A DNA stretch of 64,000 nucleotides from Anaspis maculata (lineage: Eukaryota; Arthropoda; Insecta; Coleoptera; Scraptiidae), in assembly GCA_949128115.1 (NCBI GenBank), contig OX421962.1, positions 15,327,262-15,391,261 on the forward strand. Direction: 5' to 3'. A model generated the notes under the pieces. The model was not told where the DNA came from. It did no database searches and worked only from the letters and a program-made list of their open reading frames with translations. Position numbers and translations under genes: made by a program. Below, in pieces: positions 14,875-27,661 of the stretch (positions are counted from its first letter, which is position 1; each line of letters begins with the position of its first letter).

Positions 14875-15548
14875 TGCAGTTCAGTCAAGGTTAGGTGCAA
14901 AAGATAGGAAAAGAACCTAGTCCTCGATATTTCATGAACATTTCAAAACTAAAGATGTAATTGGAAACGTCATAGGCTATGGGGTCTATAGTCTATAATA
15001 AAAAAAGTTACCTATCTATATTTATCTACTTCTACATAATATTATTGTATTGTATAGCAATATAAAAATGTTATGGAAAAAAAAAACAATTCTGAACATG
15101 ATAGTGTAATTTTGAGGCAAAAATATCAATAAAATAGAAATATTTTGCAAGAGTGAACATATTTGAACTAGATTGTTGAGGCACAACTTAGAACAAAATA
15201 GAAATACATTGGGCAAACAATCATAGTGAACGAGAACAGCTGCATTACTGATTGGCCTTTGAGGTAAAAATGAAAATAATATAGAATACACGCTTGGCAA
15301 ACAACACATGTAACAGAGGGAAAATGCATGATGACTGAACAAGAACATAGTTATCGAGCTTGAATGTTGAGGCACAAACTAGAACAAAATAGAAATACAT
15401 CGGGTAAACAATATATAAAAGAGAAAAAGTAGATGCAGACTGAGCATAATTCAGTTTGAATGTTAAGTATAAAAAAATACATGAAGAGTGACCATAATTG
15501 AACTTGAATGTTGATGCACAACTTCGAACAAAGTAGAAATACATTGGG
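14875..15548. repeat. Copy-2-specific block with degenerate repeats
   Basis: This 674-bp segment replaces the 247 bp of copy 1. It contains several loosely repeated pieces of the type GAACAAAATAGAAATACATT, at about 15192, 15382 and 15527, interspersed with TTGAATGTTGAGGCACAA. An antisense ORF (15245-15634) spans the edge and encodes low-complexity hydrophobic sequence, so it is probably not a gene. Confidence 0.8.
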
Positions 15549-16283
15549 CTACTTCGGCTACGTGATGATGTAAAGGATAGTTTCATAATTGAAAATGTAC
15601 ATGATATACAGTGCGCCAAAAGGAAGAGGGTCAAAAGGGTAAATTGTCAACGTTGTGTCACTTTTCTGAAAAAAATTGTAGATTATTTATAATATCGTTT
15701 TTTGAAAGGTAGCAATAATATCCCGAAATGGTTTTTCAATTTTCAAATATTTCTTTCTTTTCAAAGGCTATGTGATTTTTTCAAAAATTAACATTTTTTT
15801 ATTGCAATTCTCTTATTGGCCATATTATTGACGTAAATTTGGCGGATATGCATAAACTCACTTTAATACACCTTCCCACGAAAAAATTCACCCCAACGAC
15901 CCCCAAGGGGGCTGCCACCCGGTGGACGCCAGCATTCGCTTTTGGAATGGGTTGAAATGAAGCATGCTGTGGCGGATACGATGCGTTTACCAATTCGGGG
16001 ATCTTGACGTAACATCAGTAACTTCATGTCACATCGTAATTACCATGGTTACGATATCACCCCCCTTCTGGTCATTTTTGTACAGGGTTATTAATTCCGA
16101 AAGTTGAAAATCGATAATTCGAGAACGAATGCGCGTAGAGTTGAACTTTTTTTTAAATTTTATTGGAAATATTGGCGCATTTTTTGACATGTTGGAAATA
16201 TTATTTAAGATATCCTCCTAAACTACGGGTAGGATAATTTGTCGTGTTTGATGTTTTACGTAAATGTTTCACCAATGTCATTG

Positions 16284-16932
16284 GCAACATAAGCATACAC
16301 TCATGGCATACACTGTCATTTTCAAAATATTATTCAAAGTAAAAGGAGTCATTTGAGTTTCATACAATATTTTTTTATCAATAGCAGAGCATAAAACATA
16401 ACCATGGACATATGGACACCCTGTGAAATTAACGTAATGGAGTATTATACTAGAATGTTTTTTTGTCGAAATGGAAACTACATCGAAAAATAATTGACCC
16501 GTATTTTTTTATTCGGTCGAAAATCGAATCGTTTGGGCGTAATCGATAAAAGAAGATCAACTACTTGTGACTGCCTTTGTAAATGACGTCAGAACTAGTA
16601 AGAATTTAAGAGTTTCGTTTATTTATTGCGGCCAAACGATTCGATTTCTGGCTAAACAAAAAAATATGGGTCAGTTATTTTTCAATGTAGTTTCTGTTCC
16701 CATCGAAAACAAAATATTTTTTTCAAAATATAATACTCTATTGTAAACTCGGCATTTCCTAATCACATTTTCACCAATTTCGTTGTGACGGTTTATTTAA
16801 ATATAATTACTATACAGGTTGTGGGTTACATGTTTTGTACTCTGATATTGATAAAATATATTGTATGACGCTCAAAAATGACTCTTTTATTTTTAACCTA
16901 ATTTTGAAAATGACAGTGTATGCTTATGTTGA
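16284..16932. mobile_element. Foldback element (copy 2)
   Basis: Counterpart of 6209-6857 with the same arms and spacer. It differs by a few point changes, such as a one-base insertion in the right arm near 16700. Confidence 0.75.
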
Positions 16933-17274
16933 CACTGAGATTCACTAATCAGGCTTTATTTAAAATGTTTTAGATTTTTTCATGGGGTCCCCTTTGCCCT
17001 CTAAAATCTCGAGTCCTAAGGGAACATTTTTTAGGTGCTGCGGGTCAAAACTTTCTAATGGGTGTGGACAACAACTGTGCAAAATGGCTTGCTTGTATCA
17101 TCAAATGCCACTTTTTTTTTGCGTACCGCAGGCACCTAATTCTAGTTGAAGTTTTAAAGTTGAGGTGGGTGAGGGCAAAAGGGGGGTAATAAGAAATATT
17201 CATAATATTTTCCTCAACAAAAAAGATAATAATTTTGTTCAATTTGATGTAAGTACCACAAAGTAATGCCCGTT

Positions 17275-17463
17275 AACGTTGCAAATTCAGCACAATAAAT
17301 TTTTTAATCAAAAATAAAGTGAAAAGCTGGAAAGGTATACGGCTGATGGGCCCTGATAGATTTGCGCCAAAACTTTGCAGGTCCCATCAGCCGTAGCCGT
17401 AGCCCTCTAACTTATCACTTTGTTTTTGATTCCAAAAGTTCTAGTGCTGAATTTGCAACGTGA
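17275..17463. repeat. Short palindrome (copy 2)
   Basis: Counterpart of 7199-7387 with the GGCTGATGGG core intact. Single changes lie in the outer left arm. Confidence 0.75.
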
Positions 17464-20400
17464 AGAACAGCATATTATAGATGTTTCTACTTGAAATTGT
17501 AAAATAGAGGTCGGTGGGGGCAAAAGGGGAAAATTGAAAATTTTTAGCATATTTTTCTCAGTACAATTCTCTTCTGATGTATCACAAGGTAGGTGGTTTC
17601 ATTTGAAATTTTAAAGTAAAAGGGTGGGTAGGGACCAAAGGGGATGATTGATAATTTTTATATTTTTCTTGGAAAAAGAATTCAATCCTCTCTAATCTGG
17701 TGAAACAAAAAGTACGTGTCAGTTATCATTTTTAGTTGGAACTTAAAAGAGTAGATAGAGCAAAAGGGGGGTTGATTAAAAAAAATTATAATATTTTTCT
17801 CACAAAGAAAATTTGATGTTTTCAATTTGATTTATCACAAAGTAAATTATCCTACATGAGTTTTTAAAGTAAGGGTGGGTGAAGACGAGAAGGGGTGATT
17901 AATATTTTTTATATTCTTCTCAGAAAGAGAATTCAATTCTCTTCAATCGGATGAACCGAGAAGTACGTGGTTTCATTTGAAAGCTAAGGGTGTTTGAATA
18001 TTTTTTTCACAAAGAGAATTTGATGTTTTCAATTTGATGTACCACAAAGTAGATAAGCCTACATGAATTTTTTCAAGTGGGTGTGGGGGGGGGGGGGGGG
18101 GGACAACAGGATGTGATAAATAAGTTTTATATTTTTCTCAGAAAGAGAATTCAATTCTCTTCAATCTGGTGAACCATGCAAAAGTACGTGGTTCCATTTG
18201 AAATTTGGAAATCAAGGGTGGGTGGGGCAAAAGAGGGGTTAATAGAAAAAAAATGTTTTTCTCACAAAGAGAATATGATTTTTTCTGATTGATGTATCAC
18301 AAAGTTCATTATTCTACATGAAATATTAAAGTGGGTGGGTGGGGACGAAAGAGAGTAATTATAAATTCTTATATTTCCATCAGAAAAAGAACTCAATCCT
18401 CTTCAATCTAGTGAACCGAAAGTACGTGGTTCCATTTGAAATTTAGAAGTTGAGTGTGGGTGGGCCAAAAAGGGGGTTGATCAAAAAAATTCATGATATT
18501 TTTCCCACAAATAAAATTTGATGTCTTCAGTTTGATGTATCACGAAGTAGATTACTCTACATGAAATTTTAAATTAAGGGTGGGTGGGGACAGAAGGGGG
18601 TTATTACTAATTTTTATAATTTTTTCAGAAAGAGAGTTCAACCTGGGGAACCAAAAAGCACGTGATACCATTTGATATTTAGAATGTAAGGGTAGATGGG
18701 GCAAAAGGGGAGTTGATCAAAAAAATTTATAATATTTTTCTCATAAAGAGAATTTGATGTTTTCAATTTGCAATTTTCAGTTTTTTTCAATATACATGAA
18801 GTTTTTTAAGTAGGGGTGGGTGGGGACGACAGGGGGTGATTGATAATTTTTATATTTTTCTCAGAAAGAGAATTCAAGACTCTTTAATCTGGTTAATCAG
18901 AAGTACGTGGTGCCATTTAAAATTTGGAAGTTAAGGGTGGGTGGGACAAAAGGGGGGTTGAACAAAAAAAAATCATTATATATTTCTCACAAAGAGAATT
19001 TGATGTCTTCAATTTGATGTATCACGAAATAGATTATTCTACATGGAATTTTAAATTAGGGGGGGGTGGGGGCAAAAGGGGGTTATTAATAATTTTTATA
19101 ATCTTCTCAGAAAGAGAGTTCAACCTGGGGAACCAAAAAGCACGTGATACCATTTGATATTTTGAATGTAAGGGTAGATGGGGCAAAAGGGGGGTTGATC
19201 AAAAAAATTTATAATATTTTTCTCACAAGGAGAATTTGATGTTTTCAATTTGATGTACCACAAAGTAGTTCAATATACATGAAGTTTTTTAAGTAGGGGT
19301 GGGTGGGGACGACAGGGGGTGATTGATAATTTTTATATTTTTCTCAGAAAGGGAATTCAAGACTTTTCAATCTGGTTAATCAGAAGTACGTGGTGCCATT
19401 TAAAATTTGGAAGTTAAGGGTGGGTGGGACAAAAGGGGGGTTGAACAAAAAAAAATTATAATATACTTCTCACAAAGAGAATTTGATGTCTTCAATTTGA
19501 TGTATCACGAAGTAGATTATTCTACATGAAATTTTAAATTAGGGGGGGTGGGGGCAAAAGGGGGTTATTAATAATTTTTATAATTTTCTCAGAAAGAGAG
19601 TTCAACCTGGGGAATCAAAAAGCACGTGATACCATTTGATATTTTGAATGTAAGGGTAGATGGGGCAAAAGGGGGGTTGATCAAAAAAATTTATAATATT
19701 TTTCTCACAAGGAGAATTTGATGTTTTCAATTTGATGTACCACAAAGTAGTTCAATATACATGAAGTTTTTTAAGTAGGGGTGGGTGGGGACGACAGGGG
19801 GTGATTGATAATTTTTATATTTTTCTCAGAAAGGGAATTCAAGACTTTTCAATCGGGTTAATCAGAAGTAGGTGGTGCCATTTCAAATTTGGAAGTTAAG
19901 GGTGGGTGGGACAAAAGGGGGGTTGAACAAAAAAAATTATAATATTTTTCTCACAAAGAGAATTTGATGTCTTCAATTTGATGTATCACGAAATAGATTA
20001 TTCTACATGAAATTTTAAATCAGGGGGGGCAAAAGGGGGTTATTACAAATTTTTATAATTTTCTCAGAAAGAGTGTTCAACCTGGGGAACCAAAAAGCAC
20101 GTGATACCATTTGATATTTTGAATGTAAGGGTAGATGGGGCAAAAGGGGGGTTGATCAAAAAAATTTATAATATTTTTCTCACAAAGAGAATTTGATGTT
20201 TTCAATTTGATGTACCACAAAGTAGATTAATATACATGAAATTTTATAAGTAGGGGTAGGGTGGGGACGACAGGGGGTGATTGATGATTTTTATATTTTT
20301 CTCAGAAAGAGAATTCAAGACTCTTCAATCTGGTTAATCAGAGGTACGTGGTGCCATTTGAAATTTGGAACTTAAGGGTGGGTGGGGCAAAAGGGGGGTT

Positions 20401-20520
20401 GAACAAAAAAAAATTATAATATTTTTCTCACAAAGAGAATTTGATGTCTTCAATTTGACGTACTCAAAGCAGGTGATTATATTTGTCATTTTGAGAGGGG
20501 GTGAGTGGAGTCGAAGGGGG
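17464..20520 (+). repeat. Higher-order satellite array (copy 2)
   Basis: Same 120/240/480-bp organisation as in copy 1. Monomer landmarks are near 18624 (A), 18859 (B), 19105 (A), 19342 (B), 19587 (A), 19824 (B), 20062 (A) and 20300 (B). This gives four A-B dimers against three in copy 1, a gain or loss of exactly one higher-order unit. A and B variants can be told apart by GTTCAACCTGGGG versus GAATTCAAGAC. Confidence 0.9.
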
Positions 20521-21030
20521 TGAGTGGGGACAAAGGGGGTACGTTTGGAAATATCTTTTGATGCTCAGGTTGGTGATTTTAAAAAATCTGAATTTTCTAC
20601 GACTTTTTGCAGGTGGGTGCCACAAAAGTACACTGATGCATTATGTGTGTGTGCAGATTGCGAAAGAACAACCAACACCATTGAATATATTCTTGGTTTA
20701 GTACTAGTGTGTGAACTCAAGGGGGCGCTTCAGCACAGGAGGTCACAAATGGGTGTCATACCCAAACTTGCACAAAGCACTTCTAATTTCTTGTGGCAAC
20801 CTGATGAATTCACTTATACACCACTAAGTTTTGAAGATCCGAGGATTTCCTTCATATGCAAAGTCAATATGCTTCTATAAAAGCTGTTCTATAAGTTCTA
20901 GCCTTAAGCGGTGATTATTTTTGAGACAGTGAAGGTTTTTGCTGTGGCAACCGTGTGTAAGACGCCACAACTAGAGCGGACGCCACAGCATAGGTCGTTG
21001 CACGCACAAGTCGCCACAGTTAATGGGGTA

Positions 21031-21033
<3 letters not shown>

Positions 21034-21097
<64 letters not shown>
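21034..21097 (+). repeat. (CA)n microsatellite, right boundary of duplication
   Basis: A 64-bp pure CA tract follows the end of copy 2. Single-copy sequence starting GATATCGAAAGTAG follows it. It is the third CA tract of the CA-block-CA-block-CA arrangement. Confidence 0.95.
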
Positions 21098-21099
<2 letters not shown>

Positions 21100-22094
21100 T
21101 ATCGAAAGTAGATTGTATTGAGCGTCGTGCAGGTCTATTTTCAGAGTTGACACGGTTTCGGTTTTCCGACTGTAATTTTTTCAAAATGAAATTTGCACAT
21201 TCCATGAATTTGAGAAAAACGCAATGCAAACTTCTACATGCGTAGGCCCCACGAAATATTAATTTTAGGTGCAGACATGCTGTGAATAAAAGTTAGAGAA
21301 AAGATTGAGCTAATTTTTGGAGGAAAAATTTTCGAAATTGGATCAACAGTTGCCGAGTTTTCCTCTCTGGAAAAACTGCAAATTTTCCAACTTTTTATTC
21401 AGTGAACAGATTTCTTGGAATTGCTTTTTTTAGAGAATAGATAACTGGTTCTTGAACATTTTCCAATAATTTCTCTCCAATTTCCCGGAAATTTTCCTCC
21501 TGAAAATATAAAACCACTCATGCGATCGTACAAATTAAGCAGTTCTGTCACGATAATTACCGAATTATTGATCCGATCAAATCGAAATCAGGTACGGAGG
21601 CCTAAGTTCAGCCTGGAATGTTCTGATTAGACTTTGGGTGGATGATTTTGATCGGAAGCCCTCAGTTGGCACATTGGGTCTGGGTTTGTCTGCCCAAGCC
21701 CTAAATTGAAAATATAGAGTTGAAATTTGACACACAGATGCAGTAAAAGTTTTCAATCAAGTTTTTGTAATTTCATCATCATATCTAAAGTAGGAACAAA
21801 AATTTCAATAAGGAACCAGCATTGCATTTTTGAGATATCACAACAGTTAGCTACCTAGTTCTACCTTTTGGATCATTTCATCACCTTGGAAAACTGACCT
21901 AACCTGTCATTTTTTCTATCCGCTCAACAATGGATGCAGGATGCTCGCTAAACGCTCGACGAAATAGAATTTTTTCATCAATTTCCAAATCGAATCGCCC
22001 CCTCCCGAAGGGACACTTCGATCAAAATCATTACTGACGTCTCTGGATACCGCCGGGAAAGTTTTGTGTCGCCCCTCAACAGATTTTTTTTTCA
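21098..22094. other. No gene seen
   Basis: About 1 kb of AT-rich DNA between the duplication and the first foldback element. It has no ORF with recognisable features and no inverted or tandem repeat that I could see. Confidence 0.5.
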
Positions 22095-22854
22095 TGTACA
22101 GGGTGTCCACGCGAGACGGATACCCCCCATAAAAAAACTTCCCCTTTGAGGTAATTGAAAAAAGTAAAAACTTTCCTTGAAGGGTTTTTGCCGTAGCTTC
22201 TAAATATGTCAAGTATAATTTTCTATTTCATCCCATATACAGGGTGTCGCAATTTTTTTTGGAATTTTTTCAAAACACTCTGTATTTCATTATCACAATC
22301 GATGGACAATGTTATCCTAATTAGAAACATGCAATGAACTTCTAGATTTTTTTTTCAAACAAATTGAAAAATTTACAATGCCATCTTTAAAAACATCTAG
22401 GTTTTGAGAATGATGGACCTATTTCAGAATTCAAACATGTCCAGGATATTTTGTTCCACTGTTAAATGACATGGAATTGCATAAAATGACATGAACAAAT
22501 ATTCGGGACATATTTGATTCCTGAAATAAATCGTTCTTTCCGAAAAAAATATATTTTTTTTGAGGTCCCACCGTGAATTTTTAATTTTTTTCTCAAGAAT
22601 AATGTGATAAGTGTCATGCATATTTGTAATCACGATAACAATGTGCATCGATTGTGATGATGAAATACAGAGTGTTTCGGAAAAATTCCAAAAAAATTGC
22701 GACACCCTGTATATGGGGTGAAATAGAAAATTATACTTGACATATTCAGAAACTACGGCAAAAACCCTTCAAGGAAAATTTTTCCCTTTTCAAATTCTCG
22801 CAAAGGGGAAGTTTTTGATGGGGGAGTATCCATCTCGCGTGAACACCCTGTACA
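22095..22854. mobile_element. Foldback element A, TGTACAGGGTGT ends, nested
   Basis: The arms at 22095-22316 and 22634-22854 are inverse complements over about 220 bp. The outer ends read TGTACAGGGTGTCCACGCGA on both strands. About 140 bp inside each end lies a second terminus, TATACAGGGTGTCGCAA (22237 and 22713), so either a smaller element inserted in a larger one or both descend from a composite. No transposase is encoded. ORFs on the minus strand simply read through the arms. Confidence 0.8.
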
Positions 22855-23218
22855 TATACCTTTGTTTCATGTGCCTTATCCATTGAGCTGTATTCATTTA
22901 AAGCCAATTGAATCAGTTCTATAATTAAAAACCAATGTTGATCAATTTCATAAATTTCCACACCCTGGTCCAATTTACACAAAATGAGAAACCAAATTAC
23001 ACGACTATGGTCCAATTAACACAAATTTTTAATACACATTTATTATGATAATTTTTCAAAATGGCAATAATTGGGTCTGTGTTTACGTCATTATCCTATT
23101 ACATACAGTGGTCTCTATTCAAGAATAAAATATAAACAACCCAGGTAGAATGCACAAAAAACTATGAATATTTTCTCTTAAGTGGGTCCAAATTACACGA
23201 CCTTCCCCTATTGTATGC

Positions 23219-24348
23219 ATACAGGGTGTTCGGGTCTGGTTGTTACAAACTTTGAAGGATGATTCCCCATCAAAAATAAAGCCGAGAGAACAAAAAACTC
23301 ATGGTCCTAAAATGCTTCCTCAAAAATAAGATACAGGGTGTTAAAGTGACCTTTTTCAAATGGTTTTTTCACCGTAACTTTTGAACCGTTGAACCGATTT
23401 CAATCAAATTTGAATCAAAGTTTAGTCAAATGAGTCTCCATCGAATAATAATACCGCAATTCATCAAAAATTTCTCAGGGCGTAGATAATAGGGGACTGT
23501 CCCCTATTTCAGCCCCTATTTTTATCTCCTGATTATTTTTCAAGATTAGTTATATTTTCGGATTTAACTGGGGATTTAACGTTCAATTTATAAGAAAAAG
23601 TTACTCTTCCTAAATTTTGATTGAAGGCTTTGTTTTTGAGATATTTATTGGGTTTGAAACATTGGAAAACATCTCGAAATCGCCACTTTCCTGGGCCTAA
23701 AAATTAAAATTCAAGAAGACCCATGATTCGTCAACTGGAATGAGTTTTCTGGGTGTTTTAAGTTGATAAACCACCATTTTCGCTAAGAAACATGAAGTTT
23801 TTCAGAAAAAAACAATTTAGGCCCTGGAATGTGGCGATTTCGTGTTGTTCTCCAATTTTTCAAACCCAAATATCTTGAAAATGGAGCCTCTAATCAAAAT
23901 TTTGCAAGAGTAACTTTTTCTTTTTTTTTATGGCGTAAACCAATATTTTAATATGAGACATCATAAATACAATAAATTCTTTTTCTTTTAAATTGAACGT
24001 AGAATCCGAAAATATCAACAATTCTGAAAAATAACCAGGGGAGATAAAAATAGGGGCGAAAATAGAGGACAGTCTCCTATTATCTACGGCTCTAGAAATT
24101 TTTGATAAATTATGGTATTATTATTCGATGGAGACTCAGTTGACCAAACCTTGGTTCAAATTTGATTGAAATCGGTTTAACGGTTCAAAAGTAATAACGA
24201 TGAAAAAACGATTTAAGAAAGTTAACTTCAACACCCTGTATCTTTTTAAGGGAGCATTTTAGGACCATGAGTTTTGTTCTTTCAGCTTTATTTTTGAAGA
24301 GGAATCATCCTCCAAAGTTTGTAATAACCAGACCCGAACACCCTGTAT
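23219..24348. mobile_element. Foldback element B, near-complete palindrome
   Basis: The arms of about 490 bp (23219-23705 and 23815-24348) pair from the ends (ATACAGGGTGTTCGGGTCTG) almost to the centre. A ~60-bp AT-rich insertion (about 23929-23990) is present only in the right arm. Inner copies of TACAGGGTGT at 23332 and its complement at 24231 again suggest an element within an element. There is no coding capacity. Its right end abuts element C. Confidence 0.85.
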
Positions 24349-25384
24349 ACAGGATGTCCCGAAATTGAAGCAACAAAATTCACAGGGAGGTAGGCAATTG
24401 AAAAATAAGGGGACTTCCATAATAAAAATATTCTCGCAAACGTAATAACGGAGATACAGGCCTTCAAAGTTGGTTTCTTAAAACAGTTTTATTTGCATAA
24501 CTTTTGAACCGTTGAGCCGATTTAATTCAAGTTTGAACCAAAGTTTACTAAAATAAGTCTCTATAAGTCATCAAACATTTTCAGGGGCAAAGATAGGGGG
24601 TACCTTCCCCCTTTTTCCCCCTCTTTTTCACCTCCCTGAATATTTTTGGAAATTGTTACAATTTTTGAATTCTACGTTCAATTTAGAGAAAAAAGTTGCT
24701 TCTGCACAATTTTGATTAAAGGCTTCATTTTCGTGATGTTTGGGTATGAAACTTCGGAGAACATCTCGAAAACACCACTTTCAAGACCTTAAAAATTGAA
24801 ATTCAAGGAAACTCAAGATTCCTCAACTGAAATGAGTTTTCTAGGTGTTTCAAGTTGATAAAACTACCATTTTTGGTGGAAAACATAAAGGTTTCCAGGG
24901 AAAAAAATATGGGCCCTGAAAAGTGGCGATTTTCAGATGTTTTCCAAAGTTTCAAGCACAAATATCTCGAAAATGAAGCGTCTGTTTGAAATTTTGCAGG
25001 AGTAACTTTTTTCTCAAAATTGAACGTAGAACTCAAAAAATGGAGCTATTTTCCAAATTATTCTTGGGGGTGAAAATAGGAGAAAAAGGGGGAAGGTACC
25101 CCCTATTATCTTCGCCCCTAAAAATGTTTGATGGAATGCGTTATTATTCTTCAATAGAGATTTATTTTAGTGAACGTTGGTTCAAATTTGAATGAAATCA
25201 GTTCAACGATTCAAAAGTTATGCAAAAAAAACCTGATTTCAAAAACCAACTTTGAAGGCATGTATCCTCGCCTGTATCTCCGCTATAACGTTTGCGAGGG
25301 TATTTTTATTGAGGGAGTACCCTTATTTTCCAATTTTCTACCTTCCTGTAAATTTTGATGCATTAGTTTCGGGACACCTGTACA
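24347..25384. mobile_element. Foldback element C, related core to B
   Basis: Its outer ends (ATACAGGATGTCCCGAAA on the left, TGTACAGGTGTCCCGAAA read from the right) are variants of the family motif. The arms pair over most of ~1.04 kb. Its middle, including TTGATTAAAGGCTTCATTTT, ACATCTCGAAAACACC and AAGTTGATAAAACTACC, is clearly homologous to the middle of element B, while the outer arms differ. B and C meet at CCTGTATACAGG, where the shared GTATAC could be a target site or a hot spot. Confidence 0.8.
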
Positions 25385-25916
25385 TAATATCTTCGACCGT
25401 ATCTGAAATATTTTGAATAAACTGAATTTTTTTCATAATTCAACTTTTTCCAATAAATCAGTATTTTTTTTGGAGGATTGATGATTGAAGTATAACTTTG
25501 GTACTTCCCTTTTTACTGAACATAGTGACTGGACTATATCACGTTGTAAAGATGGTGACTGACAGTCAGTCGGTCATCGGTCGGTGACTCGGTCGGTGAT
25601 TACCGAGGTGATTACACATAGGCCACATAGCACATCTGTCAAGCCGTTAGCATCAAGCCAGCATTGTACAATTTGTACTAAGGCAAAACATTTTTTCCAT
25701 AGCTCTAATGGAAAAAGCCATGAAACTGATAATTCGCTATTTTAACTACCTATGGGGGCGCTGTAAACAAGATGGCCGGAGCATTGTAAGTTTTTCTGTC
25801 GCCTGTCATTGTGCGTTGTGTAACGGTTGTATGTATTTGTAGTATTTGTGTTAATTGATTATTGATTGTTATTTAACGAAAGTCCATTTTTATTGAATAA
25901 CTCGATCACCTAAGGC
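25385..25916. other. No gene seen; small GTCGGT cluster
   Basis: AT-rich sequence with a short tandem-like cluster of GTCGGT/GGTGAC at about 25560-25610. No coding evidence. Confidence 0.5.
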
Positions 25917-26055
25917 GCTTTCGTTTTGCCAGCAGGAGCTGCTCGGGATCACTAGACAAAGAAAGTAGATGCAGCTGGGTCGTGATTGGTGTATGTATCT
26001 ACTCTCTCTACCTAGTATCTGCCCGGAGCAGCTCCTGGCGCAAAGCAAAAGCGGC
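25917..26055. repeat. Hairpin, ~32-bp arms
   Basis: GCGCTTTCGTTTTGCCAGCA with GGAGCTGCTCGGG at 25917-25949 pairs imperfectly with CCCGGAGCAGCTCC and GGCGCAAAGCAAAAGCGGC at 26021-26055. The ~70-bp loop contains CTACTCTCTCTACC. It is probably a small MITE or hairpin; no gene is involved. Confidence 0.65.
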
Positions 26056-26536
26056 TCTATATACGAGTATTTTGACAAATCGTGCGATTGTCAGTGCTTA
26101 TCTGACAGAAGCGACAGAACAGAAATGACGTATGAAAACTTACAAACTAGCTTCGCCATTTCAACCGCCAGAGGGCGACTATGAGATTCTTTTAAAAAGC
26201 GAATAGTTCCGGTGCAGACTTTTCTTATTCTGTCCTTGAAATAATCCATGTCTATGCATACAAAGTTGATGACTGACTGACAATCATGGTTGCAGTGTCA
26301 AGTAAAACTTGCTCGAAAACTTGTAACTGTAATGGCTGCTACTGTATGAAAATACGCAACTCACGTTCGCAACAACGTTTCTGATTGGTTCGCAAGGTAG
26401 TCGCAAAACCATAACGCAGCAAACTTCTTGCGACTCAATCCAGAAACCTTTTGCCTCGCGTTGCGGCTGCGTTGCGCAGGCGTACTTTGTACTTTGCCTG
26501 CGAGAAGCCATTGAAACATTAACATTACCAAAAAGT

Positions 26537-26674
26537 AAAAAGCACCTGTACATTCTCAGTGGTTAGTTGCAAGCCTTTTTTTGTGCAATAAATCCAACAA
26601 TCCAACCATATTCCTATGACTAAATGTCGAATTGCTTCAAATCAAAGTTCAAATTATGCGACATCAAAAATATG
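26537..26674 (+). repeat. Member of a dispersed inverted pair (left)
   Basis: This ~138-bp segment, containing AAAAAGCACCTGTACATTCT, GTGCAATAAATCCAACA and ATGCGACATCAAAAATAT, is the reverse complement of 30229-30361. The two copies are 3.6 kb apart. The AATAAA inside could serve as a polyadenylation signal. It may be a short interspersed repeat or the end of a larger element. Confidence 0.75.
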
Positions 26675-27661
26675 TATACCTACCTACTTAGATATAATAA
26701 TTGTTTCACGACCAACATGAGAAAAATTACAGGCTCGATTACGGGTATGATTATATGGGCTTTGTGAAACGTCTTCGTGTTCGTTCGTTATTCCTATCAG
26801 GGGTAGTTAATTTAAAATCTAAAGTTCATAAATCACACCGAGCTGGCATCGTGAATAGCAAGAAGGAAGAGAGCGTGTTAAAAATCAGATTTACAGTAAA
26901 GATTCCGCGATCATTATTTCCATCCATAATAAAAGTGCTACCTTCTACCTATACATAATAATGTGAGAAAAATCTGTTGTGGTACCACAATAGGTATTTT
27001 CCCGGCGAGTATCCAGAATCGTCAGTGAGTTTGGGTTCTGTATCTCTTCGGGAGAAAGGTTTAGAATCTGACTGAATAATAATATTGGAAAAAAACCTAG
27101 CAGCTTGAGTATTATATGACTGCCTTGATGACTGCAGGAATTGGACATCAAAAAGATGTGGTAATCAACAGTTATATGGACCAAGTGCTTAGTTTTTTTC
27201 CAGTAAAATTGTTTTAACCCGAAAGCAATTGTCATTTACGAGGGCAAAGTAGACCCAACTGGTTTTATCTGACCAAAATCCCGAGACGAAGTCAAAATCA
27301 AAGATTTTTGTTTTGTTTTTTGAACATTAATTTTGCGGCACTGTCTAATTGCCTGTCAAGTTTTGATAAAAATCCAACCAGTGGCAGTGACAAGTAAATT
27401 GCAGAAAAAAATGAAAAGTCACTTAATTCACGATCCTTGGTAACTCCGATGCCACGAGTTAGCTCTATTTGAAACTCAAAGGCAGTGTCTGGAAAGCAGT
27501 CTGGGCTAAATTGTAGCGAATTTCATCAAATCGTTCCATGCTTTATTATGTTGTTTTCAAAAAACCGAAATGAGCTATCAGGAGGACTGATACAATCTGT
27601 TCCTGAAGTTTGATTGGAAAAGCGGGACAGCCTGATGTACACTCGACAGGTAAAGCAAGTA
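26675..27661. other. No gene seen
   Basis: ORFs of 70-96 codons occur on both strands but lack recognisable motifs. No clear repeat structure. Confidence 0.45.
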
